Source: Morinoia aosen (taxonomy: Eukaryota > Arthropoda > Malacostraca > Amphipoda > Talitridae). From it: a DNA stretch of 64,000 nucleotides. Position numbers and translations under genes: made by a program. Each line of letters starts with the position of its first letter. Within the stretch, counting starts at the first letter, position 1. The notes below the pieces were generated by a model. It did no database searches. It was not told the DNA's origin and worked only from the letters and a program-made list of their open reading frames with translations. The stretch lies in NCBI GenBank assembly GCA_030386875.1, contig CM059575.1, forward strand, positions 42,128,859 through 42,192,858. The letters run 5' to 3'. This document shows, one piece after another, positions 1 through 11,339 of this stretch.

Positions 1-1340
1 TTATCGGTCGTTAATGAGGACATCACTCCATAAGACTGGTAGAACATGAGCTGTCGGCGATTTGCAGACCCTGTAACCGGTGAGGGTAGGCGACACGAGA
101 GCGGCCGCAACACCGCGGTCTGCTGCTGCACCCTGCGCCGCAGTACCGCACCGCGGCCCGCTGGACGGACCTCATGAGCGCACCACCACTGATCAATATA
201 ATGGAAGTGTGCCAGTGGCACAACAGCCACCAGCTCCATATTGATCCCGGCCCTGAGTAACGTGTTGCCCTTCCTGCCGTGCTCCCCTCCCTGGCGCCAC
301 CCACGCATACATGCACCGCTCCCCCCTGACCCATCCTCACACCAACTCATGTATCACAGCGCTCGTTACACACGGCTCAAACTAAAAAATAAATAAATAA
401 AGAATATCCCCACGAAAGCATCAATTTTTTCATCCTGAGAACTTGAAACTAACCTTGTCATAGGGTTTACTTAATGAACAAATCAAGAGCACCTTGCACC
501 CAAAAATATCAAGGGAGTAGACGACACACTCAAGATTAGGAATTAAGCAGGCACCCTTTAATACAAAAACAAGAAACAAAAATTAGGCTGCCAAAAGAAC
601 AGCCATTAATTTAATGTGGGAGCATAAAACCGTACTTCGACAATAACCGTTGAATTCAACATTAATGAATTGTGGCGACTTGGAACGGACAACGAGATAT
701 GAAAAGCAACTTCCACTAGCGTCAGTTACCCACTCTGCATGCACCACCGCACACACTTGGTCTGCAGTAACGCACACACTTGCAACAGCAACGTACACAA
801 CACACACTAGCTTAGAGCAACCTACACATCACACACACGCGCAGTAAAGCATCACCAACATAGGTCGATGGCGGCGCCGCACTTGCCGCAATTATTGAGA
901 GGCGGCGAACAAATTGGGCGCGGAGATGAGCGCTATCGCACCGCATGTGATGAGGATGACGACCTTGGCATTCGTGCGATTATCGCACCGCAATAACGCG
1001 GGCTGCCTCTCAGGCGCTGCCACGCACCGCAGGACAGGCGAGCTGCGCAGCACACCGCTGCACCTAGCAATTAATGGCGCTACAAGTCCGCAGCATTCTA
1101 CGGAGCTCATGCCGGCCAGCTTCTGGACGCAAACTATATTCACATTCGAACAACACACGAGGCCCTAGGTGAATACAAAGCGAAACCCAGTGGATTTTCA
1201 CATACGTATGATTTTGATCCACTTTCAACGTGTTTAATTTCGTAAAATATCGATTGCATGCTACTGCACGCAAGTTAATACAAGCACTGATTACTAATTC
1301 TTTCAGTGCAAAAATTGATATATAATGTGTCAACGTTGTG

Positions 1341-1343
<3 letters not shown>
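1..1343. other. Unassigned sequence with a GC-rich patch
   Basis: No gene, RNA gene or known mobile element is recognised. Positions about 40-330 and 860-1110 are clearly richer in G+C and CpG than the AT-rich surroundings. Open frames here reach about 105 codons but have no recognisable motif, and GC-rich stretches lack stop codons by chance. A CA-rich stretch lies at about 740-840. Confidence 0.5.

Positions 1344-1397
<54 letters not shown>
1344..1397. repeat. (TA)n microsatellite
   Basis: About 27 uninterrupted TA dinucleotides. The tyrosine/isoleucine-alternating open frame across it on the minus strand is a by-product of the repeat. Confidence 0.97.
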
Positions 1398-1404
<7 letters not shown>

Positions 1405-1453
1405 TATTAAAGTGCACGCATTAGAGTACCGAAATGAGAAGATTCATACAAAT

Positions 1454-1794
1454 CAGATTAGATGATAGTTTAAGCCTCCCTAACCAATAAAAAAAAGTTC
1501 CAAAGAGAGGAAGAAGGCACCATTTACTATTAAGATGTGAAAAAGCAGAATCTATACAGAAGAGGCATAGAAACAATAAGTTGAGAAAGACGTTTATGCA
1601 ACAAGATAAAAAATGACGAAGAAAGAAGGAGGTGTCGAAAAATAAAACAGCAGTGAACCAAAAAAGATGACCCAACACAAACACATATTCTATTCCAACA
1701 AAAGGAAGACCAACCTAACCTTTAGCTTCAGACCTCACATATTCCCCCTGGGAGCGCTAATTTCCCTTGATACAATAGTCGTCTCCCTGAACGG
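1454..1794 (-). repeat. R350 SINE-like repeat, copy 1
   Basis: A nearly full-length copy of a family found sixteen times in this window. Read on the + strand it begins with the GATTAGAT-type tail and the box AAGCCTCCCTAACC. It then has an A/G-rich middle with AGAGAGGAAG, a GAAGAAAG segment and a block near GGGAGCGCTAATT, and ends with a degenerate form of the terminal CCCCTGAGGGG hairpin. The simple-repeat end is read as the retrotransposition tail, so the sense strand is taken as minus. No coding potential or clear pol III promoter boxes were recognised, so SINE is a working label. Confidence 0.75.
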
Positions 1795-2769
1795 CACGTA
1801 GAATAGAAATCATGGCACAAGTGGCTAAATATTCTTTGACGCACTTTTCCCTGCACGGATTTTCATTTGAAATTATAGCCCTACTCACAAAACTTACGGT
1901 ACAACACTTTGAAATGAAGATTTGATTTACTAAATATCTAAGTAATTCCAACAACGAAGAAAAATTTTGTAAGCATAATCCAGAGAAGTCCTCGCAACTT
2001 CTCTACTTCATCTATTCTGAAGAAGGGCCTGGAAAGAATGACATACACCCTGGTATTTCCTCACCTTCAAGTATGCAAGAGTGAAAACAGTGAAAATTAC
2101 TTTTAGAAGAGGCTTTGTCGTTATCTCGGCTCAGATACCAGTAGATGTTCACGTTATGTTAGATCTAGAGGCATCTCAAGATCCTGACGGTTTATTTTTG
2201 GCCAAGTTTCTGCCCGTCACGATGGGCTCACACTCCAATCTCATGTCTCAACAACCTTGCTAAACTAGACTCCTACCAAGGAGCGCAATAGTTCGCTCTT
2301 CTCTAAATATTTCAAATAGAAGAAATATTCAAAAGTGGAAATCTTCACTTAATTTATGCCACTCGAAGCTCGAGAGGCTTTCAAAATGACTGAACCCCAA
2401 CATTTTACGCTCTTGTTTTCGTTTAAGAGACATTTATTTATATTATTTCACCTACATTTCAACTGCATTTTCATGTTAGGTTAATGTAACTCGTAATTTC
2501 CGTTTCTGTGGAAATAAACCATTTCTGACATAGGCTACAATCACTCGAAATTCAAGATATCTTGGAACGTGAACTGCTGGTGACACGAGAGTACGACAAT
2601 TCGCCGAGACCTTCGATAACTTGGAAAGGCGTGCCAGTCGTGGAGGCAGTCACAAGCGAGTCAGGATTCGTCAGCAATAAACTTTACCGCAGTAGATATT
2701 TTACCAAAGTTTTTCAATCAATTTCCCTGCGGAAATACATAAAGTATTTATGCAGAACATCCCAAGGTA
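1795..2769. other. Unassigned AT-rich sequence
   Basis: No feature is recognised. Short open frames (about 60-75 codons) occur at 2081-2263 and 2562-2789, without motifs, splice context or similarity I can name. The second runs into the adjacent R350 copy. Confidence 0.5.
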
Positions 2770-3153
2770 CATCAGGTGCATCAGATTAGATTATAGGTTA
2801 GTTTAAGCCTCCCTAACCGCTACAAAAAAGAGCGTATCGAAGAGAGGAAGGAGGAAAACACCATTTAGTACGGATATTAGAGAATGCGGAATCTATGCAA
2901 AGGGGCATAGAAGCAGTAAGTTGGGAAAGAAGTTCATGAAACATGATAAAAGTTGAAGAAGAAAGTATTAGGTGCTGAAAAACAGGACAGCAGTGAACCG
3001 AGAAAAGTGGTCCTTAACATAGCAAAAAATATTTTATTTCTACAAAAAGAAGACCTACCTAACTCTCAGCTCAGGCCCTCACATCTTTCCCTGGGAGCGC
3101 TAATTCCCATAGATACAATAATTGTATTCCCCTGAGGGGCATCAGGTGCATCA
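2770..3153 (-). repeat. R350 SINE-like repeat, copy 2, with target-site duplication
   Basis: A full-length copy occupying about 2784-3139. It is flanked by a direct repeat CATCAGGTGCATCA at 2770-2783 and 3140-3153, a 14-bp target-site duplication with no mismatch. The left end carries the AGATTAGATTA tail. The right end carries two short hairpins, GATACAA/TTGTAT (one mismatch) and CCCC-TGA-GGGG. A variable-length duplication plus a simple tail is the signature of target-primed reverse transcription, so this copy defines the family boundaries. Sense strand minus, judged from the tail. Confidence 0.85.
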
Positions 3154-3961
3154 ATTAAACAGTCGTTGCTCAACGTACAACTTGCTAGCATAGTTGCACG
3201 TCTTGGTCGTGCTATTCGTAAAGTGGCAGTAACGCAAAAATTCCTTTAGCTGCTCTACAATACAGTGTAGAGCGAGTTTTTCTCCCGAAGCTTCGTATTA
3301 ACCAAGAAGCTAGGCTATTTTTGTATATCGAAATAAGTCAACGGTAGAGCCCCCGTCACATTCCAAGACAAACCTATAAAAAACGCATTTCGGCCCAATC
3401 TGTTGCGTTTGACCTCCACAACAATCCGTCAGCGTACAATGACGTTTTAACGGGTTGCAAATGTGTCAAACTGAAGAGGAGCCTCACACTATTACGCAAT
3501 CTAAAATGGGAATAACCGTCGCTCGTTCAATTCCACAATATGAAACAGAAAAAAAAAAGTGAAAGACTCGTGGTTTACAGTCACATGACTTTCGCTGGGT
3601 GTCTTCCATCAGCGGTACATCGATTTTCAATAGCGTGATGCAACCCCGCCTACAACACCCTTCCCCGTTCCCTACCTGCCGCCCTATAGCTCGCCACGCA
3701 GCCTCTTCAATTATTTACTCACCTCGCCAAGCAGCAAAAGCTCATCACTTCGTGCACGTCTTGGCTGACAATTTACAAAAGACAAGAATCTCTAAAAATT
3801 TGGACACTTACTACAGTACACGAAGTTTTTTTTAAATTCTACATCATTCTTCACAAATTTAAGGGAAAATAGTCACTACAATCGTTTACCTCAATTTGAG
3901 GTAAAATACGTTCAGAGCAAACTTCAACGAAAAAAAGAGGGCAGCCAAAATCAAAATTGAC
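3154..3961. other. Unassigned AT-rich sequence
   Basis: Nothing recognised. One open frame of 78 codons at 3599-3835 has no recognisable motif. Confidence 0.5.
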
Positions 3962-4110
3962 TGTGTGAGTTAGTTTAAGATTCCCTATTAAGCCACATCA
4001 CAAAGTGCCCCAAAGAGAAGGTAACAATCAGTATGGATATCGAAGTACAGGGACTCTACGCACACGGTGAGTTCACCACAACATCACCTGCGCATTGAAA
4101 CTGTAGATGC
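3962..4110 (-). repeat. R350 SINE-like repeat, copy 3, truncated
   Basis: Only the tail-proximal part is recognisable: a diverged AGTTTAAGATTCCCT box, the CCCCAAAGAGAAGG segment and the GACTCTACGCACA segment. The remainder of the family consensus is missing, as expected of a 5'-truncated copy. Degenerate, so the limits are approximate. Confidence 0.55.
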
Positions 4111-4229
4111 CTTTAGTGAATTTGCTATTAAATTCTACTTCTGCGCTCTCGCTTTCGGGCCCATTTCTGCGGCAACATACCGTAACGCAGCACGGAAGCA
4201 AAGAGAAGCGTTGCGCGGTACAGGTTCAC

Positions 4230-4285
4230 CTCCTCCCTTCTTCCCTCCCTCCCTCCCTCCCTCCCTCCCTCCCTCCTTCCCTATC
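4230..4285. repeat. (CCCT)n microsatellite
   Basis: A pyrimidine tract with a regular CCCT core at about 4242-4275 and CTT interruptions on both sides. It is followed by a short (CACCCG)n run at about 4315-4335. It creates proline/serine-rich open frames on + and glycine/arginine-rich ones on -, all discarded. Confidence 0.95.
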
Positions 4286-4289
4286 TGAG

Positions 4290-7200
4290 CACCGGTGCTG
4301 GAGTGAAAGCACCTACACCCGCACCCGCACCCATAAAAACAAACACAGACGACCCGCAAAAAAAGCGGTTCCTTGGAAATCGAAGCATAAGAAACTCCAT
4401 CCCTGCTCCTCGACTGGTGTGACAGAACTTCCATCAGACATGGCCAATACCAAATGCACTTATAAACTATAAACAGTACTTAAACAGTAAAGCTGTACTG
4501 TACTGAACTTATAGTGTAAAAAACAATACTTGACTCGAAAAATGGAGAAAGTCTTCTCGTAATTCGTTGGCGAACGAAAAATTATGCTAACTTATTGATT
4601 TTCCACGCGTTAGAGTTACCTTCAAAAGAGCAATACTGACGAAATCTATTATTGATTCGTTAATTAAGCCTTTACTAATCAAGTCCAAACGGAAAACTAA
4701 CAGATGACAAGAGAATGCAAAACGTTGATTGTATGATTTGTAATAATTTTCATCGGTAACGAAAAAAACACATCGTTTGTATCACTAGACAGTCGGGCGG
4801 AAAGCAAGATAAAGGATGTCAGGTTTTAAACCTTGACGTCAGAGTTTCAACAGGCCGCAATGACCGGTCCTGTGAGACAATTTTTTTTTAAATGAAATAG
4901 ATACGAACAGCACCGAGAAAACTTCTGAAGTTCAGCTGAATGGTACACCGAACTCTTTCACAAGAAGGAATGAGAGAAACGAGACATAGCCGGTACAAAC
5001 AGACACAGAGACGGATTAGGGAGGCTTTAACTGTCTCAGTTGAGGGCTTCCAAACATGCCTCCGAAGACAAGCAAGTGCATACGCTACTGCGAGAACAGA
5101 ATAGGACATAGCAAAGCAATGAGCTCTCGAAAGGAGCTCAGGATTTCAATCTACTCTCCTTCTGCTTAATAAGGGAATCAAACTCCAAGTTATAAGGTAA
5201 CTCCCTTGCAGCTCAAGTACCAGCCAACGGGCTCAAACTCTTGAAAAAAGGAAAAATTATGCTTACAAACATTTCATAACGTAACAACAGAGTATTGACT
5301 TAGCTCTTGAAAGTTGAAACATTCAACGTTCAAAAATAATTTCAAGCCTAACATCTTTCGTGAATACTATCCTCAGTTCACTGAACACTATTAAATGATT
5401 TCTGGAACAATGAAAATGCAAGTAAAGCTCGAGTGTAGAACGTAGGGCAAATTAACGTGGAAATTGCTAGGGGGACAATATTTTAACCTGAAGAACTTTT
5501 AGAAGTAGCTTACGAGTTTCCTGGCACAAAACTAATTCAAATTTGAATATACTGGTACTTCTAAAAATTATAGGGTTTGCCAAATGAAATAGCGGCCGAA
5601 TCCAACACTTTTACATACGATAAGGATCATGAGAACGGGGGAAAGGTTGAGTAGCTGTGAGGGAAGTGGCACACGGAGGGATGAAGAAACATCCCATAAG
5701 AAACATTTCAACCAATTAAGATTAGTTTCATCACAATTGAAAGACAGGATGCGCACAAATTACAGAAACGGACGAGACTGTGATAAAAAGCAGGTGTACC
5801 CACAAAAAGTAAATAGAACACCTTTAAGAAAGGCACCCAGCAAAAACGAAGGGGATTCATTTTGTGAATTAAAATTTTCAACAGATAAATGCATTTCGGC
5901 TGCTCAACACGTGCTTATATAAGATCTCGTCTCCCAGTAAAGCAAAATATTGCAATACCAACACTACGAGCACCACACACCTTGGCAGAAGATCGTTAGT
6001 TAAATCCCAAAATAAGCTGGATCATAACTTCTTTTTGCTTACTGAAAGACAAAGGTACTGTCGTAATGTTTGAATGAAAAGTAATCGAAATGAAAAGACC
6101 AATGAGGAACAGTGTCGAGGTACGAATCCAGGGCTTGAGCGCTGACAGTGACAACATAATGAGCCGCACCTCCGCCCAAACTCGACTCGCCAGCACCACC
6201 TGGTGAAGGTCTTGATGAGCGGCGCTGCCGTAACGGCGTGGGGGCGCCTGCCGCTGTGACCCCGCCTCAGCGCTCAGCCGCACGCCTCGCTCGTAGGTCG
6301 CTACCGCTCGTAGTGATGAGTCGCAGCATGGAGTGTGAGCACAGCACAGCACTTACATCTAAATGCAGCACATGAACCACTGCTCATATTTCTAGAGCAA
6401 ATTGCGCACTTTAGACTTGAATGAAGCAGAGCATATAATAAACTTCAAATTCATGGGACCAAAATAAATGATCAAGTATGTTTATTGGTGAAGATAATTT
6501 TTTATAAATTCGGTAAACCCGAGGCAGTTAATGGCAATTGCACTGTCTCCTGTCTTCATACTACTCGAACACGACTTTGAAAATCCATCCAAGAGTAAGC
6601 ATCAGCAAATAGCTGCCGTAGAGTGTGCTAGGTCTACTTTAAAAACGAGTTTCTAGTACCGCTAGTGATCACTCAACGATATATTTATGTTGAGCCGAAC
6701 ATCACCTGAAGGAGGAACTCGCAATGCCGTCCGCTGTTGAGGTTGCACTACAGCATCGTACTGCACAAGAGCACCTCACCAGTCACCACTCAATACCAAC
6801 AGTTAACCTAATCGCACGCAAGTAATCAACACAGTCAAATAACTAACATTCCTTACATCCAATTGGTCAACGCAGGTAAAATGAGCGGGCCACAAACGAA
6901 GGAACATACGCATAACCAAGAGTGTCTTACATACTTCGTTCTGTCATCCTTTTTAAGTCAAGTACTCGCGAGCCATTGATTTTTCAGTAGTTGAGTTCAA
7001 AATTTCCTCGCATTGACGAAGTTTACCGGTGCACATCGATGTTTTCAAATATTCAGATCATCCACTGTTTAGGTGAGACAATCTTACATCTTATACGTTA
7101 CCAGTTAGGTAGCAGAATTTAATTTGTGTAAATAGCTCTATATATGTAGATACCAGATGTTTAGATCCGATACATAGCAGGCAATGATTACTATATTCAC

Positions 7201-7377
7201 GGTAGCAGTCGAAATGCACATGTGATTATTTAGGCATCCCAACAGGCACGGTTGATCCCAACATTAATACCAAATATCCCCATCGGATCGCTCTCGCTGG
7301 TCATGCACTGGGCGTACTTCGAGCGGAACACTCAGTAGTAATTTTTACTATCCAATCAATCATGAATGGATTAAATA
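4290..7377. other. Unassigned sequence
   Basis: No gene or mobile element is recognised. A GC-rich, CpG-containing patch lies at about 6150-6350. Open frames of 73-118 codons occur on both strands but show no motif. A short run at about 5020-5045 resembles the reverse complement of the R350 start box but is not followed by the rest of that repeat. Confidence 0.5.
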
Positions 7378-7617
7378 TTAGTCATGATAACGCAATAATT
7401 CATTCATCAAATATATTTGCTCTTCCTCTCCCGTTTCTTGCAAATAAAATTCATCATTCGACTCGAAATCCAAGAACGGAGGCACTAGAAAATGTTCAAT
7501 ATATTGATTTTTAAACTTATAATGAGAACAACTACGATAAAAGACATAATAAAGAGTTTCATGTACCGATAAAGGACGACGACAAATCTGACAGGGAACT
7601 ATTGGTCTCATCCTCAA
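7378..7617 (-). pseudogene. Probable LINE reverse-transcriptase C-terminal remnant
   Basis: A 79-codon minus-strand frame contains CQICRRPLSVHETL, then a Cys-Ser-His-Tyr segment, and ends with an acidic stretch and LMNELLRYHD. The arrangement Cys-x2-Cys, a hydrophobic/His segment and a later C/H pair resembles the zinc-knuckle-like end of the polymerase in Jockey/I-type non-LTR retrotransposons. The rest of the polymerase is missing, as in a 5'-truncated insertion. There is no ATG at the edge of the frame. A pyrimidine-rich run ending in CTAG lies upstream on the same strand (about 7655-7675), so a host exon cannot be excluded. Family assignment is from memory of motif shape. Confidence 0.4.
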
Positions 7618-7619
7618 AC

Positions 7620-9879
7620 ACCGAAAACAAGGAATTTTTAAGTAAAAATCAACCTAGAAAAAAAAGATGAATAATCCTTTGGTAAATACGCTAATTTTGT
7701 TCTGCAATGCTGGAAAAAGGGGAAAAAATAAAAAAAATAAACAGAACAAAATAACATTGCAAAAAATAAAAACAAGCTAATGCAATGATGTTTATTCAAC
7801 AGTGACGTGAATTCTTGTAAAAAAAATTAATGCAATTTGGTGCATTAATGAAACGTTAGGTTTCATTTTTGGTATTCCCTTTGCTATAACAATGAAAAAG
7901 TATCTTGAAAAACAAGTATCGCATTCAAGATATGATCAGCTCTACGAGATGGGAAAAAGTGTCCCTATTGGGTTAATTAAATTCTTCCAATTAACCAGAG
8001 AACTTAGAAAAATGTTAAAGCAAATCATAGCTGATAAAACTTACCACACAATTTGCTTTTTTACTGAACTATTCAGGGTTTTTTAAAATTCAAATTTCCA
8101 TTAGGGTAGATAGTATTACTTCGCTTGAACGGTAACTTGTAACAATCGAAAGTGTTTCAAGCATTCCATGAAAGCAATTCGTTGTATTCGTTGTATAAAC
8201 GTTGTATAAACGTTTTTTTTATAAAAATTCGTTGTATAAACAACCAGGAAAACGTAAAAATACTAAAATCTGCAAAAGATATGAGTAACAAGAACGTTCG
8301 CCATCAACTCCAGGTATCGGAAACTATTTTGATGATATGATCAAACCCAAACGTAGTCCTTGGAAAAGGATGGCTACTCGGTTACTCATTTTCATTCAAC
8401 ATCAAGTCAGAATAACAGGAAAGAATTGTCCAACCTTATTTCGTTAACACCACCACAAAAAACATCTGCTTTTCTAGAAAAAAAAACAAAGACTGCATTA
8501 TAAATAATGATCAGAACATATATGTGAACACATATATGTATATATAAAATATATTACAACAATACACATGAACCACGCGACAATCTGTTACGCACATCAA
8601 GCTACAAGAAAATAAGTAACACATCAAGCAACAAGAAAAATAAATCTTAAACTAGAAAATTTGCAAACAAGATGTTGATGAAATGCATGCAGTAAGCATC
8701 CGATGAACGAGACGAGCTTCATCACAAATCATACAAGCCGACTGTGCAGAAGAGTGCGAGATGATACATTACAAGAAACACTACCGCCCGAGTTAACAAG
8801 GCAGATGATACGAGAGGGAGACACCCTACAAGAATGAACAGTTAGTCGAACCGCACCAGGTCACTGTCACTGACGGTCGATGCAGCAGCGTTCATCAGGC
8901 AGTCATTCGCTCGAGCAAGGCTCGTAAAAGCAAATTCGCACTGCACCAAACGCTTTAAATGAACCTCAACGCAAAATTTTACATCCCGTCAGATTTAATT
9001 ATTCCGTTAACTATTTAAAACATTTTTTTCCAAACACCTTCAGAAAGAAACGAGAAGTTTATAACATGAATATAATTCAAGCGTATGTTATGTACATGGA
9101 AAACACACGAAAAAATAGAACAATTCACGGGATGGTGAGGAAATCACTGCGGTTTCATATAAAAAATATTCTCCTTAATGTATACATAACCGATTTAACG
9201 TGAGGGACCTGTACAGTATTAGTGCTATGTTAGTGTTTGTACTATGACTGCTTATACTGTTTTTTTTTTGTCACATACACCTGAGTACATATACGCGTAT
9301 TATACTAACACGATGGTCAAGTATAGTAATATGATGGACCTCCTTCCGAGAAAATTACACCAGCCTCCCTAAGTAGAACTGACGGTGGAAGTTTCAGGAA
9401 AGACCAAACTTTTAATGTTTTCTTCAACTAAAACAGTCGTTGGTACAGATTTTTCCAAGTTAATAAAGTAAGAGATAAGGCAAGTCTAACAGATAAATAT
9501 GTTCAAGTTATTCAAGTCGTTGGCAACCCTTATTCAGTGCTAATTCCTACCCAGATATAGCTGGTTATCTAACAAGCCAACTAATTCACCATTTGACCTT
9601 GAAGAATCAACATTCCGCAAAGAAGTAAGTCAAACGTTCAGCCATATGAGAACTTCGTCACGCGGGCCAAAGCCTTCCGATGTTTGCACTCGTTTCGAAT
9701 GAGTCAGGGCCAGAACCGAAGGGAGCCCCACGAGGTAAGAAGTAACAAAATTTCAACGCCTCACTTTCTGGCTGGCCTCTAAAGGAGTGTCAAAGCAAAT
9801 CCGACCATCCCACCCTCGACATTAGCCAAGAATTTGGCGTATTAGCTGCCAGCGTCATGACAATCCACTGAGGGCTGAT
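7620..9879. other. Unassigned AT-rich sequence with small repeats
   Basis: No gene is recognised. It holds a short tandem of CGTTGTATAAA units at about 8177-8242 and an 11-bp perfect hairpin at 8516-8539 (ACATATATGTG, 2-nt loop, CACATATATGT). It also holds a T8-9 run near 9260. Confidence 0.55.
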
Positions 9880-10500
9880 GCAGTAGGGTCTAACCTCCTA
9901 TGCTCAAAGTAACAAGCATCCTTCGGCGAACGAGTGCAGGAAATTATTGAACTGGATTAAGATAAATGGCTTGGTCATCAAGTTCTTCTCTGATGAATAG
10001 ATTTTTACGATTGATAGGGTCTTCAATACACGGAATGATTGCTGGATCGCCTCCTCGATCAGTGAAGTCCAACACCCGATGACAACGAAGGAGCCAGCTA
10101 GCGTTATCGCCATTTGTGTGAGTTCAAGTGAGGGCAAAGTGTTAACCGACTTCTTCGTCGATTGCGGGGAAGTTAATGCCGCGGTCTATTGCAAGGTCCC
10201 GGAGACAAAATAATACCTTCGATGAAGGAAAAAGTGGCTGGTTAGTATGTGTCCAACAGGATTCGGCTCCAGCCAAAACGGCAAAGAAAACGGCAACTTG
10301 TTCAATGCAATGGGTCCGGGGTGCGATTCTGGAATAAGGATTTGAGGCCCTCCAGCTCGCTTGATCTGAACTCATTGGACTATTTCTAGGCGCGAATCGA
10401 AGCCAAAGCTTGTGAGACGCATCACAACAGCGTCACGGCCAACCCATTAAAAGCGTTTCTTCGAAGTCTGCCATCACTTTAGTCAATGTGTCATGTGGAA
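9880..10500 (+). pseudogene. Decayed mariner-like transposase (Tc1/mariner superfamily)
   Basis: Conceptual translation with several frame changes gives, in order, pieces typical of mariner DDE transposases. KFFSDE with an IFTIDRVFN follow-up (first catalytic Asp region) lies near 9970-10030, and VLTDFFVDCGEVNAAVYCKV near 10138-10195. QQDSAPAKTAKKT (second catalytic Asp) lies near 10258-10300, and LNPLDYFLWARIEAK (third catalytic region) near 10360-10410. Internal stops and frameshifts show it is inactive. Terminal inverted repeats were not identified. It converges on the next pseudogene, the two 3' ends touching at about 10470-10500. Confidence 0.75.
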
Positions 10501-11330
10501 CAGCAGCAATTTCTTCACTTATTGCAACTTTCAGATCACGGAGTGTGATAGGTTTGTTGCAGTATCCTTTACTTCGAAAGTAATCTCATAAGAATTCACA
10601 AACCTACAAATCTGGCGAAGGTGCAGGCCAGTGGACATTGCCGAAACGTGAGATCACGTGTTAGGGAAACTTTTTTCGACAACTGCCATGGAATCATTGG
10701 ACGTGCGGGCTGTGGCTCTATCTTGTTGGGACCCCATGTCTGCCATGTTCATCCCCTTAGTGTCCAGTTGTCGCCACACAAAATTGCGCAGCATTGCGAC
10801 ATAACGTGCAGCATTCAATGTTACACCAAAACCGTCTTCTTAAAAAAAAAATAACGCCCAACGATTCCCACTTCGGATATTTCAGCCCACACTGTCAGTT
10901 TTGCACTGTGCAGTGATTTTTGATACAAATCTTGCAGGTTGTCCGCAGCCCAATAGCGACAGTTTTGTTTGTTTACTCAACTGTGCAAGTGAAAGTGCGC
11001 TTTATCGTTCATCATGGACAAAACATCATCAGTAGCAAGAACATCAAGCATTCTCCCACAGAACAGACGCCGTGCATTATAATTACGTTTGTGAATCTTC
11101 TGCACGATCATAATTTCCTAAGGATGAAATTGTAACACATCCTTCAGGATGCGCTACAGCTAGCGACGAGACGAGCTCAGAGTTAGAGCACGCCGCCCAG
11201 TGGAGCGGCGAGGACTTCGAAGAACAGACTCTTCCTTTGTCGACATTTTCCGGCGATCGCACCGTGCGGGACCACCAGCCGACTTCTGCTTCATGACTGA
11301 TCCAGCTGTGCAAAAAGAGACAACCCAACG
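10470..11330 (-). pseudogene. Second decayed Tc1/mariner-like transposase, opposite strand
   Basis: On the minus strand, fragments appear in the order expected for an IS630/Tc1-mariner relative. An N-terminal helix-turn-helix-like piece (RTVRSPENVDKGR) lies near 11260, and a DLYQKSLHSAKLTVWAEI piece near 10890-10930. A TLNAARYVAMLRNFVWRQL piece lies near 10750-10815, QQDRATAHTSNDS near 10690-10715, and ITLRDLKVAISEEIAAVP near 10495-10550. These sit in different frames with stops between, so the gene is dead. The sequence differs from the neighbouring + strand copy, so the two are from different subfamilies. Confidence 0.7.
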
Positions 11331-11339
11331 CAATATCGT

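Noticed and set aside
5020-5045. Opposite-strand R350 copy
   Set aside because: Only about 15 bp resemble the start box in reverse complement and nothing of the rest of the repeat follows.
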